Shown one piece after another: positions 16,370-22,713 of a DNA stretch of 22,713 nucleotides. The notes below the pieces were generated by a model. That model ran no database searches. It was not told the DNA's origin and saw nothing but the letters and a program-made list of their open reading frames with translations. A program made the position numbers and the translations under genes. Origin of the DNA: SXXH01 sp041165735 (lineage in GTDB: Bacteria > Planctomycetota > UBA1135 > GCA-002686595); the NCBI GenBank assembly GCA_046341775.1, contig JBKDQQ010000032.1, positions 1-22,713 of the forward strand, read 5' to 3'. The number at the start of each line of letters is the position of its first letter. The first letter of the stretch is position 1.

Positions 16370-18643
16370 ATGACGAACCTCCCGATCCGCCTCGTGTACC
16401 CGCCCCAAGGGCACTTCACGCAGCCTTACCTCGCGCTGCCCTGCATCAAGGCCTGGCTCCACCAGCAGGGGTTCGACGACGTCGGACTCGTGGACGCGAG
16501 CATCGAGGCCTACGACCGCTTCCTGAGCCCGGACTACCTCGCGCGCGCCAAGCGCCTCGTCGAGGAGCGCCTGCCGCTGGCGCAGTACGAAGGCGAAGCA
16601 AGTCTCTCCTTCGACCAGCTCGCCGCCTACCGCGGCGCCGCCGAAGTCGCGGCCAGCGCGGACGCGGTCATCGAAGCGATCGAAGAGGCCAAGCGCACGA
16701 TCCGCGGCGAGGGCTTCTACGACGTCGACCGCTACACCCCCGCGGTGCGCACGCTGTACCAGGGATTGCGCATCGTCTCCGCGGCGCACCATCCGAGCGA
16801 GCTGACGCCGCACAACTTCACCATGCGCTACAGCAACGAGCGCTCGAGCGAGGTGCTGGCCGCCACGCGCGACGAGGTGGAGAACCCGTTCATCGAGCAC
16901 TTCCGCGCGACGCTCCTGCCGCGCCTCGTCGCGGACAAGGTGCGCGTGGTCGGCATGTCGGTGATCTACGGCTCGCAACTCGTGCCGGCGCTGACGCTGG
17001 GCCGGTTGATCAAGGAGGCGCTGCCGGATTGCCACGTGACCGCGGGCGGCGGCTTCCTCGCCTACATCGGCCGCAAGCTGATGCGCGCGCCCGGCATCGA
17101 CGCCTGCCTCGACAGCCTGGTCTTCCACGAGGGCGAAGGCCCCATGGCGGCACTGTGCGCGGCGCTACGCGACGGCTCGCCGCTGGAGTCGGTCGGCTCG
17201 CTCACCTGGTTCAAGCGCGTCGACGGCCGCGTCGAGACGATCGAGAACCCGCCGATGCACCCGGTGCGGCTCGACGCCGCGCCGACGCCGGACTTCGACG
17301 GGCTGCCGTTCCACCTGTACTTCTCCCCCCGGCTGGTGCTGCCGTACGACATCAACCGCGGCTGCTACTACGGCGAGTGCACGTTCTGCACCTTGCCGAC
17401 CGTCATCGGCCCGGGCTACCGCACGCGACGGGCGAGCACCATCGCCGAGCACGTGGTGGCGCTGCGCGACAAGCACCGCACGACCCACTTCAACTTCATC
17501 ACCGACTGCATGCCGCCCGGCATGATCCGCGACCTGCCCGACGAGTTGATCGCCCGCGAGGCGGGCGTCACGTGGTGGAGCGACGCCCGCGTCGAGCCCA
17601 AGGCCTACACGCTCGAAGGCGCGCGCAAGCTCCACGATGCCGGTTGCCGCAAGCTGTTGTTCGGGTTCGAGACGGCGACGCCGCGCCTGCTGAAGATGAT
17701 GCAGAAGGGCCAGTCGCTCAAGTCGACCGTGGAGGTCGCGCGCAACTGCGCCGCCGCCGGGATCAGCGTCACCTTCTACGCCATGGTCGGGTTCCCGACC
17801 GAGACGCGCGAGGAGGCTCGCGCGACCCTCCAGTTCCTGCTCGACCACAAGGACGCGGTGCGCGAGGTGTCGCTGCAGACCTTCCACATCGACGAGGTCG
17901 CGCAGACCTACCACGAGCCGGGGAAGTTCGGCATCCGGATCATCGACGATCCGTCGAAGGACATCGAGCTCTACCACGACTACGAGGCGGCTTCCGGCAT
18001 GAGCCAGAAGGAGGCCGCCGAGATGTTCGAGGAGATGATGGCCGGGCTGCGCGCGAACCTCCCCATCTTCGCGGGCGACAACATCTTCTTCTTCATGCAG
18101 AAGAGCCACTACTTCCTGCACCTCGCCGCGGGGACGAGTCCCGACGAGTTCGCCCGCCGCGCCCGGGAGCGGGCCGAGCGGCGGTCGGCCGAGCGCACCA
18201 GCCTCGCTTGGCGCCCGGCGCGCGGACTGCGCCCGGTGCGCCTTTCCCACCCCCACGCCGAGGTCGTGCGGGCCATGGCGCGCCCCGAGGCTCGCGCCGT
18301 CCGTCCGGATTTCTTGACAGGGCGCCACGAGGAGGGCGCGTTGCAGGCCGCCGTCGCGGCCATCCCGCCGGTGGAGCGCTCCAGCCGCGTGTTGTGGTGG
18401 TGCGGCGAGACCGCGGAGTTCGTCGAAACCCGCCCCGATGGCGCGGCGGCCTTGCGCGCGCTGCAGGCGGCGGGCAACCTGTCCGCGTTGCTCGAGCGCC
18501 TGCCGCCGACCGACGAGACCGGCCGCGCCGCCCTGCTCGCCTTCGCACGCGAGTTGAAGAAGGGGGGCGCGCTGGTGGAGGACTCCTCGACCAGTGCAGG
18601 GCACGGCGCGACGCGACGCGACGAGGCATCTTCGACCACCTGA
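16370..18643 (+). CDS. B12-binding-type radical SAM protein with C-terminal PqqD-like region
   Basis: The product has 757 residues. The N-terminus reads LVYPPQGHFTQPYLALPCIKAWL, as in B12-binding radical SAM proteins. A ~120-residue helical insertion follows, then a Rossmann segment VRVVGMSVIYGSQLVPALTLG with TAGGGFLAYI (about 190-270). The radical SAM cluster motif is GCYYGECTFC with C332, C337 and C340, that is CX4CX2C, one residue wider than the canonical spacing. FGFETATPRLLKMMQKGQSL and MVGFPTETREEA mark later barrel strands. The last ~100 residues (DGAAALRALQAAGNLSALLE, then LLAFARELKKGGALV) again look like a PqqD-like winged helix, less clearly than in the upstream gene. The likely role is a second radical modification step on the same substrate. 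ATG 16370 fits the first strand. It lies 140 nt after the first radical SAM gene and 58 nt before the peptide gene. Confidence 0.85.
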   Translation: MTNLPIRLVYPPQGHFTQPYLALPCIKAWLHQQGFDDVGLVDASIEAYDRFLSPDYLARAKRLVEERLPLAQYEGEASLSFDQLAAYRGAAEVAASADAVIEAIEEAKRTIRGEGFYDVDRYTPAVRTLYQGLRIVSAAHHPSELTPHNFTMRYSNERSSEVLAATRDEVENPFIEHFRATLLPRLVADKVRVVGMSVIYGSQLVPALTLGRLIKEALPDCHVTAGGGFLAYIGRKLMRAPGIDACLDSLVFHEGEGPMAALCAALRDGSPLESVGSLTWFKRVDGRVETIENPPMHPVRLDAAPTPDFDGLPFHLYFSPRLVLPYDINRGCYYGECTFCTLPTVIGPGYRTRRASTIAEHVVALRDKHRTTHFNFITDCMPPGMIRDLPDELIAREAGVTWWSDARVEPKAYTLEGARKLHDAGCRKLLFGFETATPRLLKMMQKGQSLKSTVEVARNCAAAGISVTFYAMVGFPTETREEARATLQFLLDHKDAVREVSLQTFHIDEVAQTYHEPGKFGIRIIDDPSKDIELYHDYEAASGMSQKEAAEMFEEMMAGLRANLPIFAGDNIFFFMQKSHYFLHLAAGTSPDEFARRARERAERRSAERTSLAWRPARGLRPVRLSHPHAEVVRAMARPEARAVRPDFLTGRHEEGALQAAVAAIPPVERSSRVLWWCGETAEFVETRPDGAAALRALQAAGNLSALLERLPPTDETGRAALLAFARELKKGGALVEDSSTSAGHGATRRDEASSTT

Positions 18644-18682
18644 CGCGCGGAAGACCGCGCGCGACCAGCCCGGACAGGATCC

Positions 18683-18689
18683 AAGAGGA
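18683..18689 (+). promoter_or_regulatory. Possible Shine-Dalgarno of the 59-aa peptide gene
   Basis: AAGAGGA lies 12 nt before the ATG at 18702. It is purine-rich but weak, and supports that ATG rather than upstream starts that would overlap the radical SAM gene. Confidence 0.45.
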
Positions 18690-18701
18690 CGCAGCCCGAC
18701 C

Positions 18702-18881
18702 ATGGCCGACCCCACGCAGAAGAAGCCCGACCCCAAGCCCGCCTTGCCGAACCCGCACGCTCGCGAAGAGCGCGCGAAGGACGAACTGCTCGAAGTGCCC
18801 GACTTCGCCAAGCTCGACCTGCGCGTCGAGACGGTCGAGGAACGCATCAGCCCGTCGGAGACCAACGTCTTCGACAAGTGA
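18702..18881 (+). CDS. Small charged peptide, candidate RiPP precursor
   Basis: The 59-residue product has three visible parts. Residues ~1-20 are Lys/Pro-rich (QKKPDPKPALPNP). Residues ~21-48 form a charged, probably helical stretch (REERAKDELLEVPDFAKLDL and RVETVEER). The last ~11 residues form the tail ISPSETNVFDK. There is no cysteine, signal peptide or membrane segment. It starts 58 nt after the second radical SAM gene, with a purine-rich site upstream. Two radical SAM enzymes with PqqD-like domains directly upstream suggest that it is their substrate, the first part acting as leader and the C-terminal part as core. That is inference: no known precursor family is recognised, and a regulatory or structural small protein is possible. 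An upstream in-frame start at 18594 would overlap the radical SAM gene and is unlikely. Confidence 0.7.
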   Translation: MADPTQKKPDPKPALPNPHAREERAKDELLEVPDFAKLDLRVETVEERISPSETNVFDK

Positions 18882-18967
18882 CGGCCGCGGGGTGCGCGTT
18901 CCGTCGACGCGCCCACCTCGCTCGCGATCGACGATCTCCTCCCACGAGGCGCAGCCCTCGCCGCATC

Positions 18968-20341
18968 ATGCACGCCGACGACGACACACGCTCCTCGCTC
19001 CACCGCGCTCGCGCGCAGCGTCTCGACTCCCGCGGATTCGCTTCGGCCGGAACGGCATGGGCGCTCGCCGCGTGCGCGTGCATCGCCTGGGTGGCGGCCA
19101 CCCCCGAGGCGCGGCTTGGCGGTGTCCGGTCCCATCCGGCGGGCGCCACGAACGATGGCGATGCGAGCCGACCTTGCCGAGGTGGAACGAGCTTGCCGGA
19201 GGGCGGCGCGCCTTCGACGGAGCAGCTCTCGACGGAGCAGCTCTCGGTGAAGCAGCTCTCGGTGGAGGACTGCACGTCTTCCGAACACGGAGCCGCCCAA
19301 GGTAGTGGACCCGCCAGCGCGCCCGCCGATCCCCGCGACAAGGCGCGCTACGCCGACCTGGCCGAACCTCGGCCGCTCGACTCGGACAGGCCGCGGCAGT
19401 TGCCCGATTGGGAGCGGCATTCCTGCGCGAAGTGCCATGCCGAAGTCGCGCGCGAGTGGGCCTCCAGCACGCACGCCATGGCGTGGATCGATCCGCGCTA
19501 CCAGGAAGCGCTCGCGGACATGAAGCGTCCCGAAGCGTGCCACAACTGCCACATCCCCGCCCCGCTGCACCTGCACGCCGCCGATGGCAAGCCGCCGCAG
19601 AAGCCCGCTACGCGCCCGCTCGCCACGAGCGCCGCAGGCGAGCCGCGCGACGATGCCGACATCCATTTCGGCGTGACGTGCGCCACCTGCCACGAAGGCC
19701 GCGACGGCACGATCCTCGGACCGCGCGGCGGCGCCACCGATGCGCACCCCACGCGCATGGACGAGAGCTTCACGGATGCCGGCGCGGATCGGCTGTGCAT
19801 CAGCTGCCACGCGACCTCCGTGGGACCCGTGGTGGGCATCGCCAAGGACTTCGTCGACTCGCGCCAGCGCGAGACGCACGGACTCTCGTGCGTGGGCTGC
19901 CATATGCAGCCTCTCGAGCGTCCCATCGCCGCCGAAGAAGGCAAGCCCGCCTACCCGGCACGCTCGACGCGCAGCCACGCCCTCCAGACGCCGCGCGACC
20001 CCGCCTTCGCCGCGCGCGCGCTCGCCATCGTCGTCGAACCCATGGGCGCCGACGGGACGCTGGTGGCGTTGCGCAACACGACCGGGCACCGCGTGCCGGG
20101 ATTGGTGGGCCGCGAGTTCCTAGCCGAGGCGAGCTTGCGCGACGCGGACGGCAAGGAACTCGCTCGCGAGGAACTGGTCGTCGATCGCAGCACCGCGATC
20201 CCCGCCGATGGCGCCGCGCACATGGAACTCCCCGCCAACTCCGCGGCGCGCGAAGTCCTGGTCGTCATCCGCCACCTCGGACCCGGCATGGACGATCCCG
20301 TCGAGCTCAAGCGAGAAAGCGTGCAGCTCCCGAGAGACTGA
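18968..20341 (+). CDS. Secreted five-heme c-type cytochrome
   Basis: The product has 457 residues. A hydrophobic segment near the N-terminus (TAWALAACACIAWVAATP) acts as signal peptide or membrane anchor. A low-complexity linker follows, with the QLS repeats of the 15-bp tandem array. Five CXXCH heme c motifs are present: CAKCH (153-157), CHNCH (191-195), CATCH (238-242), CISCH (277-281) and CVGCH (308-312). WASSTHAMA and RETHGLSC supply extra His residues that may be distal ligands, as in the cytochrome c554 group. After the hemes comes a ~110-residue beta-rich domain with NTTGHRVPG, a motif seen at the C-terminus of other multiheme cytochromes. It should act in the periplasm in electron transfer; partners are unknown. 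It lies 86 nt after the peptide gene on the same strand. ATG 18968 is chosen ahead of the anchor. Confidence 0.85.
   Translation: MHADDDTRSSLHRARAQRLDSRGFASAGTAWALAACACIAWVAATPEARLGGVRSHPAGATNDGDASRPCRGGTSLPEGGAPSTEQLSTEQLSVKQLSVEDCTSSEHGAAQGSGPASAPADPRDKARYADLAEPRPLDSDRPRQLPDWERHSCAKCHAEVAREWASSTHAMAWIDPRYQEALADMKRPEACHNCHIPAPLHLHAADGKPPQKPATRPLATSAAGEPRDDADIHFGVTCATCHEGRDGTILGPRGGATDAHPTRMDESFTDAGADRLCISCHATSVGPVVGIAKDFVDSRQRETHGLSCVGCHMQPLERPIAAEEGKPAYPARSTRSHALQTPRDPAFAARALAIVVEPMGADGTLVALRNTTGHRVPGLVGREFLAEASLRDADGKELAREELVVDRSTAIPADGAAHMELPANSAAREVLVVIRHLGPGMDDPVELKRESVQLPRD
19214..19273 (+). repeat. Four 15-bp tandem repeats in the cytochrome linker
   Basis: Units start at 19214, 19229, 19244 and 19259. 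The first two are identical (TCGACGGAGCAGCTC), the third differs at a few bases and the fourth is degenerate. They encode STEQL, STEQL, SVKQL and SVEDC, which lengthen the linker between membrane anchor and heme domain. In-frame 15-bp units can change in number by slippage without breaking the gene. Confidence 0.85.
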
Positions 20342-20667
20342 CGCCCGCGGTGACTGACGCTGGTGTGGAGCAACGCTGGCTGGAACTGGGGTCGTCCGAG
20401 GAAGCAACGGGCTGGACCGCACCGCCAACCTTCATCCCATGCGAGGCGACACGATGACCGTGGCGCTCGAGCGCGGCAGGAAGCGCCGTGCACGACACAC
20501 GCCCCTCGACGAGGGCGCGACGGCGCCCCGTGCCCGATGGGCCCCACTGGCACCTTGGGCGCCGGGGCTGCTACGGGATTCCCGGATTGCACGCGAGGTT
20601 CCCCGGCGCCGAGCGCTTGTGCATCACGAGCGGAGCATGGAAACTCCGCATAGGCACCGATCGCACC
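20342..20667. other. 326-bp gap between cytochrome and vWA genes
   Basis: I see no convincing gene. Short open frames here overlap the vWA start and lack any recognisable feature. A promoter for the vWA gene may lie here, but no clear -35/-10 pair is visible. Confidence 0.4.
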
Positions 20668-22329
20668 ATGCACGCCTTGCTCGCCATTCACGCCATGCTC
20701 GCCTTGTGGCTCCTGTGCCCATCCGCTTCGGGGCAGGCAAGGGTGGGCACCGTCAACCGGCTCGAGACGGAAGTGCTGCGCTGCGCCAAGAAGTCCCACG
20801 CCTGGACCGAGGAAGGCGCCGCCACGATCGAGGTGCTGTGCGCGAACGGAATCGAGTTGGTGGCGAACGACGCGACCTTGCAGGGGCGCTTCGAAGAGGC
20901 GTTGTTCGCCCTCGCCGGTTCTGTCCTGTCGAAGGACGAGCGCCACCTGGATGGTTCGCCCGAAGCTCGAGTCGTCGATGCCGCGGTGGGCGCGCTGCGC
21001 TCGAGCACCGGCCGTGCGCGTCAGATCGAGCTCGCCGAATCCGTGCTGCCAACCAGCACCACGCCTGCCGGCACGCGGCGCGCCATCGCGCGCATGTTCC
21101 TCCACAACCCTCCTCCCGCGGCGAAACTCAGCCTGAGCCTCGCAGCCCGCGATCCCGACCAACGGCTCGCGCTCATGAGCCTCGAGGCTCTCGTCGGTTG
21201 GAACGACGACCTCGTGCATGCCGTCTTCGTGGAGGAGATCGCGCGTGCGTTGGACGAATCGCCGCCTCCGAAAACATGCGCGGAGCGCCTCGCGCTGGCG
21301 GAGCGCCACCTCTCGCAGGTGGAACTGCCGCCGAACTGCAACGCCTTGCGCCATCTGCGCGAGCTGTCGTCCGACTGCTTGCTCGGCAAGGATCCGGAGC
21401 GCGCCGCGCTCGCCGCGACTTGGACGCGTGGCATGTCCCACGAGGTCGCGCTGCAGACCCTTGTCGCGGCCCTCGCGGCATGGCGCGACAGGAGCGCGAG
21501 GGATGGAGCGATCGTGGCGGATCCGCGCGCGACGATCGCCCAGGAGATGGAAGGACGCTTCGGCGTGTCGCTCGGGATGGACCCGGAGCACTGGCGACGT
21601 TGGTGGAGCGATGTGCGAGCTGGCCGCGCTCCACCCCCGCCGGATCGCAACAAGCGGGGCACCGCCGTGGGTGCGTTCTTCGGCATCAAGGCGAAGTCCA
21701 AGCAAGTCGTGTTCGTCCTCGACCGATCGGGGAGCATGTCGAGTTCCTATCTCGACGATGCGGGACTCGGCACTGGCGGAACACCCGTGCCGCCGGGGCG
21801 CGGAACGCCAAGCGGAACCGGGGCAGGCAAGGGCGTCGTGCCGCCCCCCGCGGTCCAACGCTGGGACGAAGCCAAGAACCAGCTCTACTCGTTCCTCGCC
21901 AAGTCTCCGCCGGACATGTTGTTCGACGTGGTGCTGTTCCACGATGGAGCCGAGGCCTTTCGCGGCAGCATGGTGCCCGTCAATGCGCACCAGATCGCGG
22001 AGTTGAAGGCGTGGCTGGCGCGACATGGCCCGAGCGGCGGGACGCATCTCAAGGCAGGCGTGGAGTTGGCATTGGGAGAACCGATTTCTTCGGCGACGTC
22101 AGGTCCGAGGACCCAGGCTTCGACGCCGAGGACGATTCGACGGGAATTCGTGCTGCTGTGCGACGGTGGCACGGCGGAGGGACCGGGGTGGGTTGCGGAT
22201 TTCGTGCGCAATGTCGCCAAGCCCAGAGGGCTGGTGCTGCATGCGGTGCAGGTGGGTGGGGATAGTGATGGGGCGTTGGAGGGATTGGCGAAATTGTCGG
22301 GAGGCGACTTCGTCAAGGTCGGCCACTAA
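20668..22329 (+). CDS. Secreted HEAT-like / von Willebrand factor A domain protein
   Basis: The 553-residue product starts with a signal peptide (MHALLAIHAMLALWLLCPSA, then SGQA). Residues ~27-320 are helical with repeated Leu/Ala patterns, HEAT-like. A WRRWWSDV motif leads into the vWA domain, as in related planctomycete proteins. The metal site (MIDAS) is complete: DRSGS with D352, S354 and S356, then T459 and D499. A Gly/Pro/Thr-rich insertion (about 363-388: GLGTGGTPVPPGRGTPSGTG and beyond) follows the first MIDAS segment, and a Ser/Thr-rich loop precedes the last strand. Such domains bind protein partners through the metal ion; the partner is unknown. The last ~80 codons use noticeably less C in third positions than the rest. 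The stop lies 2 nt before the right 20-bp inverted repeat. ATG 20668 directly starts the signal peptide. Confidence 0.82.
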   Translation: MHALLAIHAMLALWLLCPSASGQARVGTVNRLETEVLRCAKKSHAWTEEGAATIEVLCANGIELVANDATLQGRFEEALFALAGSVLSKDERHLDGSPEARVVDAAVGALRSSTGRARQIELAESVLPTSTTPAGTRRAIARMFLHNPPPAAKLSLSLAARDPDQRLALMSLEALVGWNDDLVHAVFVEEIARALDESPPPKTCAERLALAERHLSQVELPPNCNALRHLRELSSDCLLGKDPERAALAATWTRGMSHEVALQTLVAALAAWRDRSARDGAIVADPRATIAQEMEGRFGVSLGMDPEHWRRWWSDVRAGRAPPPPDRNKRGTAVGAFFGIKAKSKQVVFVLDRSGSMSSSYLDDAGLGTGGTPVPPGRGTPSGTGAGKGVVPPPAVQRWDEAKNQLYSFLAKSPPDMLFDVVLFHDGAEAFRGSMVPVNAHQIAELKAWLARHGPSGGTHLKAGVELALGEPISSATSGPRTQASTPRTIRREFVLLCDGGTAEGPGWVADFVRNVAKPRGLVLHAVQVGGDSDGALEGLAKLSGGDFVKVGH

Positions 22330-22331
22330 TG

Positions 22332-22351
22332 GTGGTCCAGTTGGGTGTGGG
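22332..22351 (+). repeat. Right 20-bp inverted repeat flanking the radical SAM module
   Basis: GTGGTCCAGTTGGGTGTGGG is identical to the minus strand of 13875-13894. It starts 2 nt after the vWA stop and lies about 110 nt before the transposase-like coding stretch, which suggests that it belongs to a mobile-element end or a dispersed repeat. Confidence 0.75.
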
Positions 22352-22401
22352 GCTGGCCGACTCGCAAGCGAAGCGCTGAGCACTCGCAGGGTGCCACGCC
22401 A

Positions 22402-22434
22402 GGGACTCGGCAAGCGTCAGTAAGACGGAGTCCC
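22402..22434. other. Hairpin upstream of transposase-like gene
   Basis: GGGACTC (22402-22408) and GAGTCCC (22428-22434) are perfect complements over a 19-nt loop. The hairpin may be a terminator for the vWA gene or a structural part of the mobile element; it has no T tract. Confidence 0.4.
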
Positions 22435-22461
22435 GCCTCGCAAGAGATCGGCGGGCGCTGC

Positions 22462-22713
22462 TTGGCCCGCTTCGAGCCCCAATACTGCCCTCACGCCGAC
22501 TGCTCGAAAGGCGATGTCTTCCGCTACGAGCGGCATGGCACGTATTGGCGCGCCTGCGATGGACGCGAAGTACAGCGCTTCCGCTGCCTCTCCTGCCGGC
22601 GCACGTTCTCCGTGCAGACCTTCCGCTTCGACTATCGCCAACGCAAACCTCACATCAACCACCTGCTGCTGGACGCGTTCGTGTCCAAGAACACCCAGCG
22701 TCAAGCCAGCCGC
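22462..22713 (+). CDS. Transposase-like zinc-ribbon protein, 3' end beyond window
   Basis: This frame encodes RFEPQYCPHADCSKGDVFRY, then YWRACDGREVQRF, CLSCRRTFSVQTFRFDYRQR and DAFVSKNTQRQASR before running off the window. The four cysteines, in two CX2-4C pairs (CPHADC and CLSC), form a zinc ribbon of the kind found at the N-terminus of IS1-like and related transposases, and the Gln/Arg-rich helix after it may be the start of a helix-turn-helix. The start is unsure. The frame has no ATG and is open from the vWA stop at 22329. TTG at 22462 is used because it directly precedes the ribbon; GTG at 22345 is the other choice. Whether the protein is intact cannot be judged here. Confidence 0.6.
   Translation, partial: MARFEPQYCPHADCSKGDVFRYERHGTYWRACDGREVQRFRCLSCRRTFSVQTFRFDYRQRKPHINHLLLDAFVSKNTQRQASR

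Noticed and set aside
20439..20667. Small gene upstream of the vWA gene
   Set aside because: The frame runs into the vWA coding sequence in another phase and has Arg/His/Ala-rich shadow composition.
1..22713. CRISPR arrays, tRNA or rRNA genes
   Set aside because: No regularly spaced direct repeats and no cloverleaf or rRNA-like stretches were recognised on either strand.

Overview
The window is a very GC-rich bacterial chromosome segment. Shine-Dalgarno signals are mostly weak and antisense frames stay open for long stretches. The gene mix fits a planctomycete-type bacterium: lipoproteins with Ca-binding repeats, a HEAT-like plus von Willebrand A secreted protein, a multiheme cytochrome, B12-type radical SAM enzymes and a GH113-like barrel protein. 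This taxonomic guess is inferred from gene style only.

Positions 1-12976 look like a background region. recG (minus) and a beta-CASP metallo-beta-lactamase ribonuclease gene (plus) diverge from a short shared upstream region, and the ribonuclease gene is followed by mgtE (plus). A GH113-like lipoprotein (minus) is convergent with mgtE and divergent from a secreted zinc-dependent phospholipase C-like protein (plus). A ChaA-type Ca2+/H+ antiporter (plus) follows. Two lipoprotein genes (minus) come next: a 70-residue one and a 643-residue one with seven Asp-rich Ca-binding-type loops. A conserved ~36-bp element lies just after the stop codons of recG, mgtE and the GH113-like gene, always in the sense orientation.

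Positions 12977-14192 form a 1.2-kb gap with no convincing gene. It holds AT-rich patches, palindromes and a long inverted repeat directly upstream of the next gene.

Positions 14193-22329 hold five plus-strand genes: two B12-binding-type radical SAM proteins that both end in a PqqD-like helical domain, a 59-residue charged peptide with a distinctive C-terminal tail, a five-heme secreted cytochrome, and a secreted vWA protein. The arrangement of two radical SAM enzymes with candidate leader-binding domains next to a small peptide gene suggests an uncharacterised ribosomally made, post-translationally modified peptide (RiPP) pathway. This is the best candidate for a new system here. The block lies between two perfect 20-bp inverted repeats (13875-13894 and 22332-22351), and a transposase-like zinc-ribbon gene begins just beyond the right copy. 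The module may therefore be, or have been, mobile.
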